Positions 15,936-25,004 are shown, numbered from the stretch's first letter. The stretch: DNA of 36,677 bases from an uncultured Bacteroidota bacterium (GCA_903932685.1 CAIZGX010000048.1:1-36677), one strand, 5' to 3'. Notes: generated by a model from the letters alone, not told the origin. Translations and numbers: made by a program.

Positions 15936-16513
15936 TTAAGACTTGAGCCTGATAAATTCTAGGAACTTTTGAAGTGCTTTCGCCCGGTGACTCAATATTT
16001 TTTTTCTTCTAAGGTCATCTCGGCGAATGTTCGCGAATTTCCATGTGGATGAAAGATTCCATCGTATCCAAAACCGTCTGCACCGCGAATTCTAATACCC
16101 AATTTCCCTTTCACAATTCCTTCGAAATAATGCGTTTCGTGCGTAGTGCAATAACAGAAAACCGATCTGAATTGCGCATTCCTGTTGGTTTGACCTTCCA
16201 TTTCCTTCAACACCCTTTCTATGTTCCGTTCGTTTGAACGAGGTTCTCCAGCGTAAATAGCCGAGTCTACCCCTGGCCTTCCATTCAATGCTTCAATTTC
16301 CAATCCGGTATCGTCTGAGAAACAAGGTAAACCCGTTTTTTCAAATACGAATCGTGCTTTTTGCTCTGCGTTTCCTTCAAGTGTTCCCGTGGTTTCAGGA
16401 ATTTCTTCGTTGACTCCAACGTCGCGCATAGAGACCACTTCAATACCCGCTGGCAAAGCCGCTTGAATTTCTTGCAACTTGTTTTTATTTCCTGAGGCAA
16501 ATACTAACTTCAT
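15936..16513 (-). CDS. rdgB: RdgB/HAM1 non-canonical purine NTP pyrophosphatase, frame interrupted near the 3' end
   Basis: Removes dITP, XTP and similar nucleotides from the pool. The N-terminus FASGNKNKLQEIQ, SDDTGLEI (66-73), LNGRPGVDSAIYAGE, GADGFGYDGIF and FAEMTLEEK are all canonical. The uninterrupted frame stops at 15992, straight after LEEKKY, giving 173 residues, about 20 short. The stop follows a run of eight As (15998-16005). One added A there, or two lost, restores ILSHRAKALQKFLEFIRLKS and a stop at 15936-15938. This is the normal C-terminus, including the SHR motif that contacts the base. So the gene is either frameshifted, read by slippage, or affected by a sequence error. The 5' end overlaps menE by 4 nt. 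Confidence 0.9.
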
Positions 16514-17463
16514 GATTCACGAATGATTTTACCGCTTGCGGTTCTATTAAACTTCGGTTTAAGAATTATTTCTCGTGGCTTACGAATGCCCAAGTTCAAT
16601 TGATTTATTTTCTCTATTTGGAAATCTTGCGTTTCGCCTTCCACATACAACACCACCTTCTGCCCGAGAACTTCGTCGGGTAAGGACGAGATGTAGTAAG
16701 GTTGAAATACTATTGTCGAAAGCATACTTTCAATTTCTTCCGGAAATAATTTCACTCCTCCGGAAATAATCACCTGATCCAATCTTCCTTTCACCACGAA
16801 TCCCTCATTAATAAATTCAACAACATCGGTTGTTTCAAAGGAAGGAAGCTTCAACCAAGAATCTTCAATGATTAAATTTCCTTTTTCACCTTGAGAAAAC
16901 TGAACACCGTTCAGTGCTCGGAAAAAAGAATTCTCTTCAACTTTTCGCATGGCAACATGCGTTAGCGTTTCCGTCATTCCATATCCCTCAAAAACAGTTG
17001 TAGAAATATTTTCTAGAAGCGCAGTTGTACTTTGAGAAAGCGGACCTCCTCCCAGCAAAACTTTTTGAATCGTATTCAACGCAAATGACGAAGCCTTCAA
17101 CATGTGCGAAACTTGCTGCGAGGTGAAGACTGCAAAATCATAATGCTTTTGAATAGCGGGTGACGTTGAAGGCGATTGCCAAGTTAAGTTCCACTCTAGA
17201 ATAATTGCACGCAGTGCCATCATTTTTCCAGCCACGTAAATGGGCGGTAACGCACAGAAAACCTCTGCGTTATTATTTACGTTGAAGAAAGTTCCTGTTC
17301 GCTGCGCAGACAGCTTGACCTGCTCTTTCGTAAATGTTATTTCTTTCGGAGCGCCAGTAGATCCGGAGGTTTGAAACGAAATGAATTCTGACTCGTTCCA
17401 TTCTCTTTCAATTTCAGCGTAAGCCAAAATCATATCGCTTCCTGAGAGGGCTTCGTTAATCAT
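16510..17463 (-). CDS. menE: o-Succinylbenzoate-CoA ligase
   Basis: Adenylate-forming enzyme that activates o-succinylbenzoate with CoA in menaquinone synthesis. It has the AMP-binding P-loop TSGSTGAPK (32-40), the adenine/acyl motif EGYGMTETLTH, the hinge region GRLDQVIISGGVKLFPEEIE and the C-terminal catalytic-lysine motif RTASGKII. At 317 residues it is compact for this superfamily (often 350-480), mostly in the N-terminal part, but all active-site motifs remain. It overlaps menC by 4 nt upstream and rdgB by 4 nt downstream, so translation is probably coupled. Assignment is supported by the flanking men genes. Confidence 0.92.
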   Translation of the reverse strand: MINEALSGSDMILAYAEIEREWNESEFISFQTSGSTGAPKEITFTKEQVKLSAQRTGTFFNVNNNAEVFCALPPIYVAGKMMALRAIILEWNLTWQSPSTSPAIQKHYDFAVFTSQQVSHMLKASSFALNTIQKVLLGGGPLSQSTTALLENISTTVFEGYGMTETLTHVAMRKVEENSFFRALNGVQFSQGEKGNLIIEDSWLKLPSFETTDVVEFINEGFVVKGRLDQVIISGGVKLFPEEIESMLSTIVFQPYYISSLPDEVLGQKVVLYVEGETQDFQIEKINQLNLGIRKPREIILKPKFNRTASGKIIRES

Positions 17464-18455
17464 GATTCAATTGGAATTAAAAGTTCACCTTCTACTTTCC
17501 ATTTCGCTTCACTGTTGTTGTTGAATAAACTTCCTGTGCCCAAACCTTGAACACCTTCCAACTTCATTTTACACACCCAATTCGCAAGATGATTCAAACC
17601 AACGTTGCTTTCTAACGAAGAGGTTATCCAAAAACCAATTCCGTGATTATCGGCCCAAGCCTTCCAATTTTCAGCAGCAATATATCCTCCATGAAGCGAT
17701 GGCTTCACGACCAAAAAAGCAGGCTTGCCTAATTCTAGAAACGATTCAAAATCTTCTGGACTGCTTCCAATCAATTCTTCATCGAAGGCTATAGGAACAG
17801 GCGACTCAGCGCACAACTTAAACATGTTTTCCAATTGCCCAGCCTTTATGGGCTGCTCTATGCTGTGCAAGCTAAATTCAGAAAGCTGATTCAATTTATC
17901 TAATGCCTCTTCTAATGCAAAAGCTCCGTTTGCATCGACACGTATCGTTAACTCCTCTTCATTTCCCCATGACCGAATTTCACGAATGAGATTTAGTTCA
18001 TCGCTGAAATTCAACGCTCCAATTTTCAATTTAATACATCTACTTCCTTCCTTGAATTTTCTTCTCGCTTCTGTTAGCATAGATTCAACATCATCCATCC
18101 AAATTAATCCATTGATTGAAATGGCATTCAATTCATTTTTCGGAAGGAATGGAAAATCGATTTGTTTTGAATGGAATCCTGCGAGTGCCGCATCTATTGC
18201 GCATTGCACAGAGGAGACAGATGAAGAAACTTCTATACTATTCTCTATTTTAGTTATGCGATCTAACTCAGACAAAACCTCTTCTTTCGTTTCCTTGCTT
18301 AATCCCCACAATGGAGCTACCTCTCCTTCACCCAAAACACTTGCATCTGAATCTACTAACTGGAGTATCCAACTATCACGAGTGAAGAGAACATCTCGAC
18401 TTGTCTTTGCCGGTTTATTGAACTGAAGGATTCGATGAGAAAATATCCATCTCAT
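17460..18455 (-). CDS. menC: o-Succinylbenzoate synthase
   Basis: Enolase-superfamily dehydratase that converts SHCHC to o-succinylbenzoate. The catalytic lysine pair is KLK (Lys142, Lys144). Metal ligands are Asp174 in VDANGAF, Glu200 in IEQPI and Asp225 in FDE, and the second base Lys251 lies in VVKPSLHGG. Length (331) is normal. It overlaps the membrane-protein gene upstream by 4 nt and menE downstream by 4 nt, forming a tightly coupled run. Confidence 0.93.
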   Translation of the reverse strand: MRWIFSHRILQFNKPAKTSRDVLFTRDSWILQLVDSDASVLGEGEVAPLWGLSKETKEEVLSELDRITKIENSIEVSSSVSSVQCAIDAALAGFHSKQIDFPFLPKNELNAISINGLIWMDDVESMLTEARRKFKEGSRCIKLKIGALNFSDELNLIREIRSWGNEEELTIRVDANGAFALEEALDKLNQLSEFSLHSIEQPIKAGQLENMFKLCAESPVPIAFDEELIGSSPEDFESFLELGKPAFLVVKPSLHGGYIAAENWKAWADNHGIGFWITSSLESNVGLNHLANWVCKMKLEGVQGLGTGSLFNNNSEAKWKVEGELLIPIES

Positions 18456-19564
18456 TTCCTAGAACCTGAAATGTTCTTGAGTAGCCATTCTACTGGAGCT
18501 TTCTCGGTGACTTTTTTCTTCCACCAGATCAGCAAAAGAAACGAAGCCGCTAACATGGCAAGTGAGGCTGGGATTAGGACATATGCTGATTTAAACCAGT
18601 AAATCCTTGCTTGGTTTCCACCTTTCACCAATGACCACAGGATGGCCGTTTCCAAGCAAACAAAAAAGTACAAGGTGTATTTTGAAGACGAGAAGCGATC
18701 TATCCATCCAATAATTTTAGCTCCTGAAATTGTTTCATTCAATTTCTTACCGAAATAATTTATTGCACTCACAGACATTAATATAAGGCCCGACTCGAAA
18801 AGAAAAAAAGAAAAGCTATGAAAACGAATGCTTATGATGTTATTCGAAAAAACATTTAACTCGCCAATCACTCCAAACATATTGTTCAGAAACGGCTGAA
18901 CCACTATTCCAGCGATCATCATGACAGTTCCAAAGACCGCAATTGGCGGAAACCAACCCCTCACCTTTACTCCAGATTTCCCGAAAACAACACCCAGAAT
19001 AAAAAATGAAATCCAAGGAAGGACTGAATAATAGCCGTTAAAAAATAAAAAACCAACGATGTTTACGGCGCTAACCTCTTGTAGTTTAAGCCCTGCGAAT
19101 GATGGGAAAATCGGAATGTCTAAATTCCCGAGTACCGTTGAAAGTAGAACTACAGAAAACAACAAAATCTGAAGCAGTAAAGACTCCCAACGAATAAATA
19201 AAGGCGAAACAAAAAAACAAATTCCTGCGATAATCAAAATATTCGCTGGCCAAAAGCCCACAAACAATAAGCCCAATGCGAGAAGGACCAAACCCCTTCT
19301 GCTGTAGTGACCCATTAACCGGCTTGAGCTCTGCTTTTTTGATTTAAAAGCGAGCGTCATGGTGTATCCGTTTAGGAATAAGAACAGCGCAGGGAAGAAA
19401 TCGAACCAAATAAAATAAATCTCTTGAGTATTTCTTGTTGCAGCATAAGACTTCAGAACTTCAGTAATCTCTTTCAAAACAAATATTTCATTCGCCAATA
19501 TTGTTCCTACTATAGCCAGTAGATACGAGATTGCTATTCCTTTGATTTCTCTGTTTGAAGACAT
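18452..19564 (-). CDS. Multi-pass membrane protein, acyltransferase/DUF418-like, inside the men cluster
   Basis: A 370-residue protein with about nine or ten hydrophobic segments. The pattern FPALFLFLNGYTMTL, then SRRGLVLLALGLLFVGF and ILIIAGICFF, with PWISFFILGVVFGKSG in the middle, resembles the membrane acyltransferase-like superfamily (acyltransferase 3, DUF418, HGSNAT relatives). I could not assign a substrate. I use the ATG at 19564, because the TTG at 19570 falls within a perfect TATATTTG promoter element that ends 3 nt before this ATG. It lies between menA and menC and overlaps menC by 4 nt, so it is co-expressed with menC and menE, but a role in quinone synthesis is only inference from position. 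Confidence 0.75.
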   Translation of the reverse strand: MSSNREIKGIAISYLLAIVGTILANEIFVLKEITEVLKSYAATRNTQEIYFIWFDFFPALFLFLNGYTMTLAFKSKKQSSSRLMGHYSRRGLVLLALGLLFVGFWPANILIIAGICFFVSPLFIRWESLLLQILLFSVVLLSTVLGNLDIPIFPSFAGLKLQEVSAVNIVGFLFFNGYYSVLPWISFFILGVVFGKSGVKVRGWFPPIAVFGTVMMIAGIVVQPFLNNMFGVIGELNVFSNNIISIRFHSFSFFLFESGLILMSVSAINYFGKKLNETISGAKIIGWIDRFSSSKYTLYFFVCLETAILWSLVKGGNQARIYWFKSAYVLIPASLAMLAASFLLLIWWKKKVTEKAPVEWLLKNISGSRK

Positions 19565-19567
19565 GTT

Positions 19568-19575
19568 CAAATATA
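19568..19575 (-). promoter_or_regulatory. Internal men-cluster -7 element, leaderless spacing
   Basis: TATATTTG on the minus strand ends 3 nt before the ATG at 19564. It would drive the membrane-protein, menC, menE and rdgB genes separately from menI-F-D-B-A. Confidence 0.7.
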
Positions 19576-19585
19576 CTATTCGAAC

Positions 19586-20479
19586 CTACACGTTCGGCAA
19601 AAAAATGAGCAAGAGCAGCGCAATCGCGAATGTCGAAAGTGCCACCTTCTTTAATTCTGAATCGAGAAGCTGCGGATTCGTGCAGGAATATACTTTTTTC
19701 GCATGCACAACAAGTATTGTAAATGGAAGCAAATAGAATGCGTAATGAGATGTGGTCATGAATACTTCAATCACCGCGGCGAGGAATGCAGCACCCAACC
19801 AAATGAAATGTAATTTCTTTCCTTGCTCAAAACCGAGCTTCACCACCAAGGTATGCTTTCCTGCTTTCGCGTCTGAAATGTGATCACGAAGGTTGTTTAG
19901 GTGAAGGACAGCAATGCTTAACATTCCAACAATAACTGTATTCAAAATGGCTATTATGCCAACCTTTCCAGAAAGGAAATATGACATCGATAACACTGAA
20001 ACAACTCCGAAAAACAAGAAGACAAACAAATCGCCTAGTCCTTTGTATCCATAAGGATTCTTTCCTGCGGTATATCTGAACGCCGCCCAAATAGCGGAGA
20101 TTCCAATACCCAAATAAATTCCGAATCCGAGCCAGTTTTTCTTCACCACAAAAACTTCATTTAACAATAGAACTCCCAAAGCGAATGCAATGGCACCAGC
20201 AACATAGAGTCCTCGCTTCATTTGTTCTGCAGAAATATTTCCACTTTGAACCATGCGCGCTGGACCCACACGATCTTTGCCATCTGCTCCGTTTTGAAAG
20301 TCGCCGTAGTCGTTTGCTAAATTTGAAAATATTTGCAGAGCCAAAGCGGTTAAAAGCGCCAATACGAAAATGGAAGACGAATAAATATCAGCCTTCAATC
20401 CTGCACTGCCGGCCAAGATACCTGCTGCCGCTAAAGGAAGCGTGCGCAAGCGCATGGCGGTAATCCAATGTTTCACCAT
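19586..20479 (-). CDS. menA: 1,4-Dihydroxy-2-naphthoate polyprenyltransferase
   Basis: UbiA-type integral membrane prenyltransferase that attaches the isoprenoid tail to dihydroxynaphthoate. It has the first Asp-rich motif NLANDYGDFQNGAD (about 53-66) and the second NNLRDHISDAKAGKHTL, with multiple hydrophobic helices between. Length (297) is typical. Its ATG overlaps the menB stop by 1 nt (TAATG), which indicates coupled translation. The product of MenB plus thioesterase is its substrate, so the neighbours fit. Confidence 0.95.
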   Translation of the reverse strand: MVKHWITAMRLRTLPLAAAGILAGSAGLKADIYSSSIFVLALLTALALQIFSNLANDYGDFQNGADGKDRVGPARMVQSGNISAEQMKRGLYVAGAIAFALGVLLLNEVFVVKKNWLGFGIYLGIGISAIWAAFRYTAGKNPYGYKGLGDLFVFLFFGVVSVLSMSYFLSGKVGIIAILNTVIVGMLSIAVLHLNNLRDHISDAKAGKHTLVVKLGFEQGKKLHFIWLGAAFLAAVIEVFMTTSHYAFYLLPFTILVVHAKKVYSCTNPQLLDSELKKVALSTFAIALLLLIFLPNV

Positions 20480-21297
20480 TATGGAAACTTCGGAAATTGC
20501 TGAAAATCGGGATCGCGTTTTTCTAGGAATGCCTTCTTCCCTTCCTGCGCTTCTTCTGTTAAATAATATAACAGTGTCGCGTCTCCTGCGAATTCCATTA
20601 GCCCTCGTTGTCCATCTAATTCTGCATTCAATCCGCGCTTAATCATACGAATGGCCAAAGGACTTCTTTTCATGATGGTCTTACACCATTGTACTGTTGT
20701 TGCTTCTAGCTCTTCCAACTTCACCACCTTATTTACCATGCCCATAGCCTCGGCCTCAGCAGCGGTGTATTGTTCACACAAGAACCAAATTTCTCTTGCC
20801 TTCTTCTGCCCCACTTGTCTTGCCAAATAGCTCGATCCAAATCCGGCATCGAAGCTTCCCACCTTCGGTCCTGTTTGTCCGAAACGCGCATTGTCTGAAG
20901 CAATCGTTAAATCACACACTACGTGCAGCACGTGTCCGCCCCCAATGGCATAACCATTCACCATAGCAATAACGGGCTTAGGCAGCTCACGAATGCGCTT
21001 GTGTAAATCCAATACATTCAATCTTGGTACTCCACGCTCGTCTACATAACCGCCAACACCTTTTACGTTTTGATCTCCGCCGCTACAAAATGCTTTGTCG
21101 CCTTCACCGGTTAAAACCACAACGGCAATGTCTTGACGCTCACGACAAATGTCCATGGCCTCAATCATTTCCACATTCGTCTGCGGTCTGAAAGCGTTAT
21201 ACACTTGCGGTCTGTTGATTGTGATTTTCGCAATACCTTCATAGAATTCAAATCGAATATCCTCGTAGGTCTTTATGGATGTCCACTGTGCATTCAT
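20479..21297 (-). CDS. menB: 1,4-Dihydroxy-2-naphthoyl-CoA synthase
   Basis: Crotonase-fold enzyme that closes the second ring from o-succinylbenzoyl-CoA. It has the typical N-terminus [50 protein letters not shown], the [22 protein letters not shown] active-site run and [12 protein letters not shown]. At 272 residues it has the standard length. The start overlaps the menD stop by 4 nt and the stop overlaps menA by 1 nt. Confidence 0.97.
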   Translation of the reverse strand: MNAQWTSIKTYEDIRFEFYEGIAKITINRPQVYNAFRPQTNVEMIEAMDICRERQDIAVVVLTGEGDKAFCSGGDQNVKGVGGYVDERGVPRLNVLDLHKRIRELPKPVIAMVNGYAIGGGHVLHVVCDLTIASDNARFGQTGPKVGSFDAGFGSSYLARQVGQKKAREIWFLCEQYTAAEAEAMGMVNKVVKLEELEATTVQWCKTIMKRSPLAIRMIKRGLNAELDGQRGLMEFAGDATLLYYLTEEAQEGKKAFLEKRDPDFQQFPKFP

Positions 21298-22958
21298 ATC
21301 TTTTGTGTATGTTGAAAGAAGGCGTCCAATGCCTTCGGATTATCTTCTTTTGGTGTGAATATTTCCAACACAGAAACGTTGCTCTGGTTGAAGAACAAAG
21401 GTAACACCTGATTCAGTTCGTCGTTGTTCACTGCACAGAAATAATTCAGGTTGTATAAATCGGCAATGCCTTTGATGGACCTACTGCTGTGGGCTGTCTC
21501 GAAATATTGCTGCAAATGTTCGGTGTCTTTCGACCCATCAATGATTCTAAAAATTCCGCCCCCACCGTTGTTAATGACAATGACTTTCAATTTACTCGAA
21601 AGGTAGTTATTCCAGAAAGCATTGCTGTCGTAATGAAACGACAAATCTCCCGAAATCAAAAGAGTCGGTTTCTTCGTCTTCCAAGCCGCGCCAATGGCGG
21701 TGCTTGTTGAGCCATCTATTCCAGCCACTCCTCTATTTCCAAAATAAGTTAAGTTTTTATTCTGATTGAAAAGTTGAATGTATCGGACCACCGAACTGTT
21801 TCCCATTTGAACGTCTGTTCCTTCCGGAATGAACTTCAACAAGGAAGAAAAAACAGAAATGTCAGAAAAAGCTGCACCCGACAACCAAGCTTCCACTTGC
21901 TTGATTTGATTTTCTTGAATGGAACGTAATTCTCGCTTCCACTCAGATTTACTTTCAATCTCTTTCAACGAATTGAAAAATTCGTGTGGCGTGAGATTGC
22001 ATTGAACTTGAAGGCAATCAAAGGTATCCATTGGCTTTTCATTCAATCCCAATTGAATATGCTTCGGCTTCGCCTTTCTTAAAATGGCTTTGATTTTTCT
22101 TGAAATGACATTCGTTCCAATTGTAATCAATACATCTGGAGCCAAAGTCTGTTGGGCGTTTCCGCCTAAACCCATAATTAATCTATCGATACAAGGAAAC
22201 ACGTTTTCAATGTTCACATTAGCATGCGTTTCAGTTAGAACAACAACTTGTTGCAGCTGGTTGAATTGCTCCAATTCCTTCGAGAAATCTTCATAAACGT
22301 GCTGCCCAACAAGAACCATGATTCTGTTCGCATGTCTAATCAGTTCAAGACTTTCTTCTACTTCCTTCAGCACATCAACTGCATTGTTTTTCGTTTCAAA
22401 ATGAAAAGATGGAAGTTCTTCGCAGTCGATAAGTTCGTACAACGGCTCTTGAAACGGAACATTCAAATGAACAGGTCCATCATTGGAAACTAGATATTGA
22501 ATTGTATTTTGAATGATTTCTTTGTTCTGAACGGAGCCATCCTTTTCATCGGCAATCAGAGAGGCTGAATAATCTGCGTAATTCTGGAATACATTATTCT
22601 GGCGAATGCATTGTCCTTCTCCTCTATCTATCCACTCTTCTGGCCTGTCTGCTGAAATGACAAGCAATGGAATTCGCTGGTAATAGGCTTCGGCAATCGC
22701 AGGAGCGTAATTCAATAAGGCCGTACCGCTTGTACAAATCAAAACTGTTGGCTTTTTCGATTGCTGAGAAAGACCCATTGCAAAAAACGCCGCTGATCTT
22801 TCATCGACGATAGAATAGGTTTCAAAAAAAGGAGTGTTCGCAATTGAAATACTGAATGGCGCGTTTCGAGAGCCTGGCGTAAGCACAACATCGGATATGC
22901 CTGCACTTTTCAGCGCACCCAAAATATAGGAGACTACTTTTTTCGATGAGATTTTCAT
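21294..22958 (-). CDS. menD: SEPHCHC synthase
   Basis: ThDP-dependent enzyme joining isochorismate and 2-oxoglutarate. Recognisable segments are [11 protein letters not shown] near the N-terminus, [50 protein letters not shown], and the ThDP/metal part [17 protein letters not shown] and [16 protein letters not shown] use the ATG at 22958 (554 residues, the normal size). The longer frame begins with a TTG at 23042 inside menF, and a TATCTTCG element lies 8 nt upstream of this ATG. Confidence 0.94.
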   Translation of the reverse strand: MKISSKKVVSYILGALKSAGISDVVLTPGSRNAPFSISIANTPFFETYSIVDERSAAFFAMGLSQQSKKPTVLICTSGTALLNYAPAIAEAYYQRIPLLVISADRPEEWIDRGEGQCIRQNNVFQNYADYSASLIADEKDGSVQNKEIIQNTIQYLVSNDGPVHLNVPFQEPLYELIDCEELPSFHFETKNNAVDVLKEVEESLELIRHANRIMVLVGQHVYEDFSKELEQFNQLQQVVVLTETHANVNIENVFPCIDRLIMGLGGNAQQTLAPDVLITIGTNVISRKIKAILRKAKPKHIQLGLNEKPMDTFDCLQVQCNLTPHEFFNSLKEIESKSEWKRELRSIQENQIKQVEAWLSGAAFSDISVFSSLLKFIPEGTDVQMGNSSVVRYIQLFNQNKNLTYFGNRGVAGIDGSTSTAIGAAWKTKKPTLLISGDLSFHYDSNAFWNNYLSSKLKVIVINNGGGGIFRIIDGSKDTEHLQQYFETAHSSRSIKGIADLYNLNYFCAVNNDELNQVLPLFFNQSNVSVLEIFTPKEDNPKALDAFFQHTQKI

Positions 22959-22966
22959 GCGGGCCA

Positions 22967-22974
22967 CGAAGATA
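22967..22974 (-). promoter_or_regulatory. menD -7 element within the men cluster, near-leaderless spacing
   Basis: TATCTTCG on the minus strand ends 8 nt before the menD ATG at 22958 and lies just past the menF stop at 23006. Confidence 0.6.
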
Positions 22975-23005
22975 GAAACACCGCGACGAATGAATCGTTC
23001 AAAAA

Positions 23006-23872
23006 TTAAAAAATTACGCTTGTCAGCGAGTCTGCCTTCCAACGCGTTTCTCGCGCTTCATACGTTGGGACACTTTCTGCTGTAATTCCAGCGCCGACAA
23101 AAACATGAAGCAGATTTTCGCTATACTTCAAACATCGCAGAATGACATATACATCAACGTTATCTCCCTGCTCAATTCCAATGAGACCCGTATAGTATTC
23201 TCTATCGTGTGTTTCCAAGTGTTCTATGATTCTCTTGGCTTGCTCCCTTGGCATTCCGCAGACAGCAGGAGTTGGATGAAGGGTTTTCATGATTTCCTTC
23301 CAATCGCCACTGTATTCAAACGCAATTTCATTGCACAAATGCTCAATAGAGCCTGCATTGCGCGTGTGCAATTCGTTGCATTGAATATTTCTCGCACCGA
23401 TTACTTTTAATTCCTGTTGAATGAATTCCGTAACAAGATGCTGCTCTTCTATTTCTTTCTTTCCCCATTCTTCTGTCGTTCCTGCCTTTCGGGTTCCAGC
23501 TAAACTTATTGTTGAATAAGAGTTTCCTCGTTTTCGAAACAACAGTTCGGGTGTTGCTCCTATCCAATGCGCGTTGTTTTCGTCTGTAAAAGCGAACACG
23601 GCTGCATCGGGGAATTTTTCATTGAAGGAATTAAATATCCCCTCTGCTGTATGACCTTGATGAGGAAAGGATACAATTCGGCTTAATACTATTTTCTTCG
23701 CTAGACCATCTTGAATTTGAGCAATTCCCTTTTCAACGGCCTGCATATACTGCTCATCAGAACTCGCAAAATTCATTTCACCTCGAAATTCACTCTTCAA
23801 AACAAAAGTCCGTGCAGCGCTAACGTTTTTTTCAAACCCAGTCTGAGGAAGTCGTAGTCGAATAATACTCAT
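23006..23872 (-). CDS. menF: Isochorismate synthase, short form
   Basis: Converts chorismate to isochorismate, the first step of menaquinone synthesis. It has chorismate-binding-family motifs: KKIVLSR (general-base Lys), the WIGATPELLF segment, SLAGTRKAG, a CNEI region, HPTPAVCGMPRE, YTGLIG, and VFVGAGITAES at the C-terminus. At 288 residues it is short. Family members usually have 60-100 more N-terminal residues, but here the catalytic core is complete and the start overlaps the upstream menI stop (ATGA), so truncation by a frameshift is unlikely. Identity is supported by the menD neighbour. Confidence 0.92.
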   Translation of the reverse strand: MSIIRLRLPQTGFEKNVSAARTFVLKSEFRGEMNFASSDEQYMQAVEKGIAQIQDGLAKKIVLSRIVSFPHQGHTAEGIFNSFNEKFPDAAVFAFTDENNAHWIGATPELLFRKRGNSYSTISLAGTRKAGTTEEWGKKEIEEQHLVTEFIQQELKVIGARNIQCNELHTRNAGSIEHLCNEIAFEYSGDWKEIMKTLHPTPAVCGMPREQAKRIIEHLETHDREYYTGLIGIEQGDNVDVYVILRCLKYSENLLHVFVGAGITAESVPTYEARETRWKADSLTSVIF

Positions 23873-24261
23873 TTCGCGTATTTAACCATTACTGTTAAAC
23901 GGGCAATAGCGATTAGACTACCGGCATGATCGCGAATTTTCACATCCCACACTTGAGTGCTACGGCCCAAATGAATGGGTTCACCGATACCGTATACAAA
24001 ATCGGTTGTGGCAGATTTCAAATGATTAATGTTTAGCTCCAGTCCCACGGCAACGCCTCCTTCTGCCTTCACAGCTTCGTGAGCGCCAATACTTCCAATT
24101 GTCTCTGCCAATACTGCACTAGCGCCGCCATGAAGAAGTCCGAAGGGTTGAATGGTACGTTTATCTACCGGCATTCTTGCTTCAACACGACCAGGTTCAT
24201 TCTTCAATATTTCGATCCCTAAATGAGAGATCATATTTTCCGGATGGAATTTATGCTCCAT
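23869..24261 (-). CDS. menI: 1,4-Dihydroxy-2-naphthoyl-CoA hydrolase (hotdog thioesterase)
   Basis: A 130-residue hotdog-fold thioesterase. MPVDKRTIQPFGLLHGGASAVLAE closely matches the E. coli MenI (YdiI) active-site region, with the catalytic Glu in LAE. INHLKSA and GRSTQVWDVKI also fit. It releases dihydroxynaphthoate from its CoA thioester between MenB and MenA. I choose the ATG at 24261, because longer versions of the frame run through the divergent regulator's promoter and coding region. It is the first gene of the men cluster and overlaps menF by 4 nt. Confidence 0.88.
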   Translation of the reverse strand: MEHKFHPENMISHLGIEILKNEPGRVEARMPVDKRTIQPFGLLHGGASAVLAETIGSIGAHEAVKAEGGVAVGLELNINHLKSATTDFVYGIGEPIHLGRSTQVWDVKIRDHAGSLIAIARLTVMVKYAK

Positions 24262-24276
24262 AACTGTAATTTGCGT

Positions 24277-24284
24277 GCAAGGTA
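24277..24284 (-). promoter_or_regulatory. Candidate menI/men-cluster -7 element
   Basis: TACCTTGC on the minus strand lies 15 nt before the menI ATG. It is an imperfect match to TAnnTTTG, placed 3 nt from the opposing element of the response regulator gene. Confidence 0.4.
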
Positions 24285-24287
24285 GCA

Positions 24288-24295
24288 TAAATTTG
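24288..24295 (+). promoter_or_regulatory. Response regulator gene -7 element, leaderless spacing
   Basis: TAAATTTG (exact TAnnTTTG) ends 4 nt before the GTG start at 24300. Confidence 0.65.
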
Positions 24296-24299
24296 CGGT

Positions 24300-25004
24300 G
24301 TGAAAAACACTCAGAACATCTATCGGTTATTGATTGCAGAGGACGAGAATTCCATTGCAAAAACGTTAAAACTGAATTTCGAATTAGAAGGATTTGAGGT
24401 ACATGTTGAATCGAATGGATTGTCTGCACTTAAAAGTGCTCAGGAAAAATTCTACGACTTGATTATTCTCGATGTTATGCTTCCAGAAATGGATGGTATT
24501 TCCATTTGCGAATCTCTTCGATTGGGTGGCAATCAAACTCCTGTGCTCTTTCTTTCAGCCAAAGGCACAGGCAAAGACAAGGTTGAAGGGCTGAAAGTGG
24601 GAGGCGACGATTATTTGGCGAAGCCATTCGAGTGGGAAGAGCTCTTGCTACGTAGTAAAAAACTTATCGTCCGAAAATCCGATGGCCATCGAACCATAGA
24701 GGACTTAGAGACATTTATCATTGGCCCCTGCACCGTTTACTTCAACAAATATGAAGTAGAAACTCCTGAAGGCCTTATTGCCATAACTAAGCGTGAAATG
24801 ATGTTGTTAAAACTCCTAGTTTCCAAACAGGGTGAAGCCGTTAGCCGAGAAGAGATTTTGGAAAAAGTTTGGGGATACGATACGGTTACGCACAACCGAA
24901 CGATTGATAATTTTATTTTAAATTTTCGGAAAATTTTCGAGTCGCATCCCAATACTGACAAGCGATTTTTATCGATTCGGGGTGTTGGTTATAAATTTCT
25001 TTAA
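24300..25004 (+). CDS. OmpR/PhoB-type response regulator, orphan
   Basis: A two-component DNA-binding regulator. The receiver domain (about 5-120) has the acidic pair Glu14/Asp15, phospho-acceptor Asp58 in LIILDVMLPEMDG, a Ser/Ala switch in FLSAKG, and Lys108 in GGDDYLAKPF. The C-terminal winged helix (about 135-234) contains ITKREMMLLKLL, SREEILEKVWG, NRTIDNFILNFRKIF and IRGVGYKF. Length (234) is normal. The start is a GTG 4 nt after a perfect -7 element, so the mRNA may be leaderless; no closer ATG exists. No histidine kinase lies in the window. It is divergent from menI with almost no spacer. Confidence 0.93.
   Translation: MKNTQNIYRLLIAEDENSIAKTLKLNFELEGFEVHVESNGLSALKSAQEKFYDLIILDVMLPEMDGISICESLRLGGNQTPVLFLSAKGTGKDKVEGLKVGGDDYLAKPFEWEELLLRSKKLIVRKSDGHRTIEDLETFIIGPCTVYFNKYEVETPEGLIAITKREMMLLKLLVSKQGEAVSREEILEKVWGYDTVTHNRTIDNFILNFRKIFESHPNTDKRFLSIRGVGYKFL

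Noticed and set aside
22959-23042. A longer menD starting at a TTG within menF
   Set aside because: The extra residues do not resemble MenD, and a TATCTTCG promoter element lies between the TTG and the ATG at 22958.
23869-23872. menF truncated by a frameshift in the upstream region
   Set aside because: The region upstream is fully occupied by an intact menI, and the ATGA overlap is a normal operon junction.
24262-24429. A 186-residue version of MenI
   Set aside because: It would run through the divergent response regulator's promoter and coding sequence; the 130-residue form has the normal hotdog length.
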